Origin: DASSUC01 sp035649895
Lineage (GTDB): Bacteria > Actinomycetota > Actinomycetes > Mycobacteriales > Micromonosporaceae
Length of the DNA stretch: 52,799 bases
Direction of reading: 5' to 3'
NCBI GenBank assembly: GCA_035649895.1
Contig: DASRIS010000109.1
Coordinates: 1-52,799, forward strand
The notes beneath the pieces were generated by a model. It worked only from the letters and a program-made list of their open reading frames with translations. It did no database searches and was not told where the DNA came from. The position numbers and the translations under genes were made by a program. Shown here piece by piece: positions 49,823-52,799 of this stretch (the stretch's first letter is position 1; each line of letters opens with the position of its first letter).

Positions 49823-50239
49823 GTGGCTTACCTGCTGGATACCAACGTCGTTTCGGAGCTACGGAAGATCACGCCGAACCTCCATGTGCTGGCATGGCGC
49901 CAAAGTCAGCGACATGCTGAGGCGTACATCAGCACGCTCGTTGTCGGAGAAATCAGACAGGGCATCGAAAGGGTCCGGCCACGTGACCCGGTCCAGGCCG
50001 ATGCACTTGAGCGTTGGCTGGTGGGGCTGGTCCCGGCGTACCGGGATCGGATCCTGCCGGTAACCGTGGCCATCGCGGAGGAGTGGGGCCGGCTGAACGC
50101 ACTGCCCCGGCCGCTTCCCGTCGTCGACGGTCTTATGGCTGCGACTGCGAAGGTGCACGGGCTGACCTTCGTGACGCGCAACGTGAGTGATGTCGCGCGA
50201 GCTGGAGTAAAGCTTCTCAACCCGTTCGAAGCGCCGTAG
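49823..50239 (+). CDS. VapC-type PIN-domain toxin
   Basis: 138 residues, GTG start. PIN nuclease signature: Asp in YLLDTNVVSELRK, Glu in VVGEIRQGIERV, Asp in VVDGLMAATAKVHGLTFVTRN and a C-terminal acidic residue region. Such toxins cleave tRNA or rRNA. It forms a bicistron with the antitoxin. Base composition is somewhat less G+C-rich than its neighbours, suggesting later acquisition. Confidence 0.9.
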   Translation: MAYLLDTNVVSELRKITPNLHVLAWRQSQRHAEAYISTLVVGEIRQGIERVRPRDPVQADALERWLVGLVPAYRDRILPVTVAIAEEWGRLNALPRPLPVVDGLMAATAKVHGLTFVTRNVSDVARAGVKLLNPFEAP

Positions 50240-50311
50240 CCAGGAGATCCCAGATCACGGCGGCTACCGGACCGGAGCAGGCCGCGATGGCCCTATGGTG
50301 GCAGGCCTGAG

Positions 50312-51346
50312 TCACCAGATGACGCGGAGCTGGCGTGGGCCGCCGACGACCATGCCCGTGCGCCACGGCACCTCGCTGGCGGGGACGGCGAGGGTCAGGT
50401 CCGGGAACCGGGTGAGTAGCGCGTCGATCGCCACCTGCAGCTCCATCCGGGCCAGCTGGGCGCCGAGGCAGTGGTGCGGGCCGTAGCCGAAGGCGAGGTG
50501 GTTGTTGTCGGTGCGGTGGAAGTCGAGCGTGTCGGGGTCGGCGAAGGCGGTGGGGTCACGGTCCGCCGCGATGAGCGCGGGCAGCACGGCCTCGCCGGCC
50601 CGGATGAGCACCCCGCCCAGCTCCACGTCCTCGGTGGCGACCCGGGCGAACGCGGCGTGCGCCCGGTGCGGTACGTAGCGCAGCATCTCCTCCACCGCAG
50701 GCCCGACCGGCTCTGGCCGCTGCCGCAGCTGGCGGTGGTGGTCGGGTGAGGTGAGCAGCAGATAGCAGAAGTTGGCGATCTCGTTGGCGGTCGTCTCGTA
50801 CCCGGCGACGAGGACCTCCGAGCTGAGCCCGACCGCCTCCTCGATGGTGAGCCGGTCCTCCACGTCGGCGGCGTGCATCAGAGCGCTGATCAGGTCGTCG
50901 GCCGGCGCCTCCCGGCGCTGGGCGGCCAGCCCGGCGAGGTAGCGGCCCAGCTTCTCCAGCGCGGCGACCGCCCGGTCGCGCGGCACCGCCCCGGCGGACA
51001 TCACCAGGGCTGACCACTGGCGGAACCGGCCCCAGTCTGCGTACGGGACGCCGAGCAGCTCGCAGATGATGATGACCGGCAGCGGCAGGGCGAACGACGG
51101 CACCAGGTCAGCGGGCGGCCCCTGCTTCTCGAGCCCGTCCAGCAGCTCGCTGACGACCTCGATGGCCCGCTGTCGCAACGCCTCTGTCCGGCGGACGTTG
51201 AACGCCCGGGCGACAGCGCGGCGCAGCCGGGTGTGCTCGGGTGGGTCCAGTGCTCGCCCTAAGCCGCTCGGCTCAGGCTGGGTAGCTGAGGCGGCGGGTC
51301 CAGGCTGACGTACCTCGCCGAGGGTGAGCTTGGCGTCCTCGCCGCC
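50312..51346 (-). pseudogene. Cytochrome P450, 5'-truncated
   Basis: The minus-strand frame is open from 51346, bounded by a TGA at 51347-51349, to the stop at 50312. It covers a P450 from about the B'-C region (LDPPEHTRLRRAVARAFNVRR) through the I helix (VLVAGYETTANEI), EEMLRY (ExxR), and heme loop HLAFGYGPHHCLGAQLARME to the C-terminus. About 70 N-terminal residues are missing: the frame begins GGEDAKLTLGEV after the stop. The only usable internal starts (such as TTG 51178) would drop more. The C-terminal part is intact, so the truncation looks recent. Substrate unknown. Confidence 0.85.
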
Positions 51347-51789
51347 TCATAGCCGCGATCATGACACTTCATACGAGCTCCGAGACACCCGCGAGTTCTG
51401 GAACACCCGCTCATCGGCAGGTCCGGTCGTTCCCCGTATGGAGATCAACGCCTCTGACCGCGGCAGATGTGGGCGCGGAGTCGCCTTGATCAGCGCTTGT
51501 CGTGTGCGGCTGTCCGTGGGCAGGTCGCCCGGTCCCGACCTGGCTCACCATTCTGGGTTCTGGGCCGGTTTGAGGCTGTGACCTGCATGTTTCCGGTTCG
51601 CGAGAGCAGAGACTGCGCACTAGTCCAGGTCGTTGAGTTACTGGAGCTGCCACAGGTGCGGGTCGGTGACAACTGCGGCGCTGCAATGGGCGATGTGTGT
51701 GGCAGGGCGGATCGTCACGGAGGTCCGGTGAGCGTCCAGCAGACGATCTCGCCTCCGGTGCGTTCGGTGCCTATGGCACAGTCCTGAGT
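51347..51789. other. 443-base region without a credible gene
   Basis: Sequence is less G+C-biased than flanks. Short open frames on both strands lack ribosome sites and domain-like sequence. It includes the zone where the P450 5' end should be, so it is probably recombined DNA. A -10-like CACAGT (51777-51782) precedes the kinase start by seven bases. Confidence 0.5.
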
Positions 51790-52710
51790 GTGCCGTTGGG
51801 CAAGCCGCCGGACTGGTTGCCGGCTTGGTGCCGTGACCATCTGGGCAGCGAACCCGCCGGCGTGCTGTTCCAGTCGCAGCAGGTCTCGATGGTGTTCGGT
51901 CTGCGGTTGGCCGGTGGCAGGGACGTCGTGGTCAAGGCGCGCGCCGCCGACGGCCGGGCCGCGTCGTGTGTCGCGGCACAGGCCCGGCTGTCCGAGCGGG
52001 GTTTTCCGTGTGCCCGGCCGCTCACGCCGGTGGTCGGTGTCGGTGTGCTGGCCGTGCACGCCGAGGAGTACCGGCCCGGCGGCGAGGTGTTGCGCGGGGA
52101 TTCGCCGGGCATAGCCATGCGCTGCGCGGAGGTGTTCGCCCGGCTGATGGCCGAGCTTGCCGGCGTGGCCGTCGCTCCGCCGCTGCCGAGTCCGCCCTGG
52201 GTGCGCTGGGACCACACCGACTCTGGGGTGTGGCCGGCGATCGACGTTCTCGACAGCCGGGACCAGAGTGTCGTGTCCGAGCACATTGTCCAGACGGCTG
52301 AGCGCGCCCGGGCGCGGCTGCTGGCCGCCGGCTTGCCGTGCGTGCTCGGCCACGCCGACTTCGAGGCGCAGAACCTGCGGTGGCAGGGGCGGCAGGTGTG
52401 GGCGGTGCACGACTGGGACAGCCTGGCATGGCAGCCGGAGGCGGCGCTGGTGGGAGCGGCGAGCGGGTCGTTCGCCAGTGCCGGGCCGCCCACGCTGGCG
52501 CCGGTCGAAAGCTCCGAGGCGTTCCTGGCGGCGTATCAAGACGTTCGAGGGCGCTTGTTCACGGCCGGGGAGCTGGAGATCGCGTGGGCGGCCAGCTTGT
52601 GGATGGCTGCGTACAACGCCAGGGAGATGGCACTGTGCGGTGGCACCCCGGCGGGCGGCGATGGGTGCGGCTCTTCTGGAGTGACTGCTGGTCACGCGGC
52701 AAGGGTGTAG
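51790..52710 (+). CDS. Aminoglycoside-phosphotransferase-like kinase
   Basis: 306 residues from GTG 51790. The APH/choline-kinase fold is shown by VVVKARAAD (ATP-binding Lys region), EEYRPGGEVL (linker), the catalytic loop VLGHADFEAQNLRW (HxDxxxxN) and the metal-binding VHDWDSLAW. Substrates of such stand-alone proteins range from antibiotics to small metabolites, so resistance should not be assumed. An upstream in-frame GTG at 51697 would add residues without APH similarity. The 3' end overlaps the convergent transposase-like frame by 19 bases. Confidence 0.82.
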   Translation: MPLGKPPDWLPAWCRDHLGSEPAGVLFQSQQVSMVFGLRLAGGRDVVVKARAADGRAASCVAAQARLSERGFPCARPLTPVVGVGVLAVHAEEYRPGGEVLRGDSPGIAMRCAEVFARLMAELAGVAVAPPLPSPPWVRWDHTDSGVWPAIDVLDSRDQSVVSEHIVQTAERARARLLAAGLPCVLGHADFEAQNLRWQGRQVWAVHDWDSLAWQPEAALVGAASGSFASAGPPTLAPVESSEAFLAAYQDVRGRLFTAGELEIAWAASLWMAAYNAREMALCGGTPAGGDGCGSSGVTAGHAARV

Positions 52711-52799
52711 TCCTCGCGGCGCTGCTGGTATCGACTTTGATGTGTGCGTTGGTGTTCTTGTCGCAGGTGGAAGGCCCAGTAGGCGTCGAAGTCGCCGTT
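52692..52799 (-). CDS. Probable transposase C-terminus (partial)
   Basis: A minus-strand frame enters from beyond the window and ends at TGA 52692-52694, giving the last 35 residues: NGDFDAYWAFHLRQEHQRTH, then QSRYQQRREDYTLAA. I recall NGDFDxYWxFHLxQEHxRxH from ISKra4-family transposase C-termini. Only the tail is visible, so the family call is tentative. No terminal inverted repeat can be defined yet. Confidence 0.45.
   Translation of the reverse strand, partial: NGDFDAYWAFHLRQEHQRTHQSRYQQRREDYTLAA

Noticed and set aside
51467..51787. 106-residue open frame before the APH-like kinase
   Set aside because: No ribosome site, no domain-like sequence, and shared coding potential with a comparable antisense frame.

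Overview
The window is very G+C-rich actinobacterial chromosome. Gene content and order point to a Micromonosporaceae-like mycelial actinomycete: the end of the division/cell-wall cluster (murG-murC-ftsQ-ftsZ-yggS-sepF-yggT-divIVA), a DksA/TraR protein, lspA, an rluD-like gene and dnaE, then a histidine/tryptophan region. GTG starts and ATGA/GTGA stop-start overlaps are common, and intergenic regions are full of short tandem repeats. The genus assignment is an inference.

Layout. 1-9575: division and cell-wall genes, a DUF167 protein and a CPA1 antiporter. 9576-15640: DksA/TraR with a histone-like tail, lspA, pseudouridine synthase, a ParA-like ATPase and small unknown genes. 15637-19179: dnaE. 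19195-20947 (minus): an asparagine-synthetase-like macrolactam cyclase preceded by a 44-residue precursor, a minimal lasso-peptide locus. 21218-24791: DUF2567, LON-domain protein, two small membrane proteins, priA, ridA and a hisF stub. 25114-43362: a MocR regulator, acyl-CoA ligase, an ABC/LolA-like operon divergent from a two-component system, a heterodimeric ABC exporter, a TetR-linked ABC-2 system and a 783-residue acidic repeat protein. 43682-49512: an internally deleted hisI, then trpE, a Trp-associated membrane protein, trpC, trpB and trpA. 49513-52799: an accessory flank with a toxin-antitoxin pair, a 5'-truncated P450, an APH-like kinase and the tail of a probable transposase.

Two stories stand out. 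First, the two-gene RiPP locus next to dnaE has a precursor whose C-terminus fits a 9-residue Gly1-Asp9 lasso ring with a 6-residue tail, but no RRE protein or leader protease nearby. Second, the histidine pathway appears to have been deleted from this locus. hisF survives as a 24-codon stub, hisI as an in-frame deletion remnant still coupled to trpE, and the expected hisD/C/B/H genes are absent, while the small genes usually interleaved with them remain. PriA (HisA/TrpF) is retained beside an intact trpE/C/B/A set and carries changes near one of its two phosphate sites, as expected if only the tryptophan reaction is still needed.

A third theme is repeats: in-gene minisatellites, tandemly duplicated ribosome-binding-site/start regions, and a dispersed ~68-bp nested inverted repeat in at least three intergenic sites.
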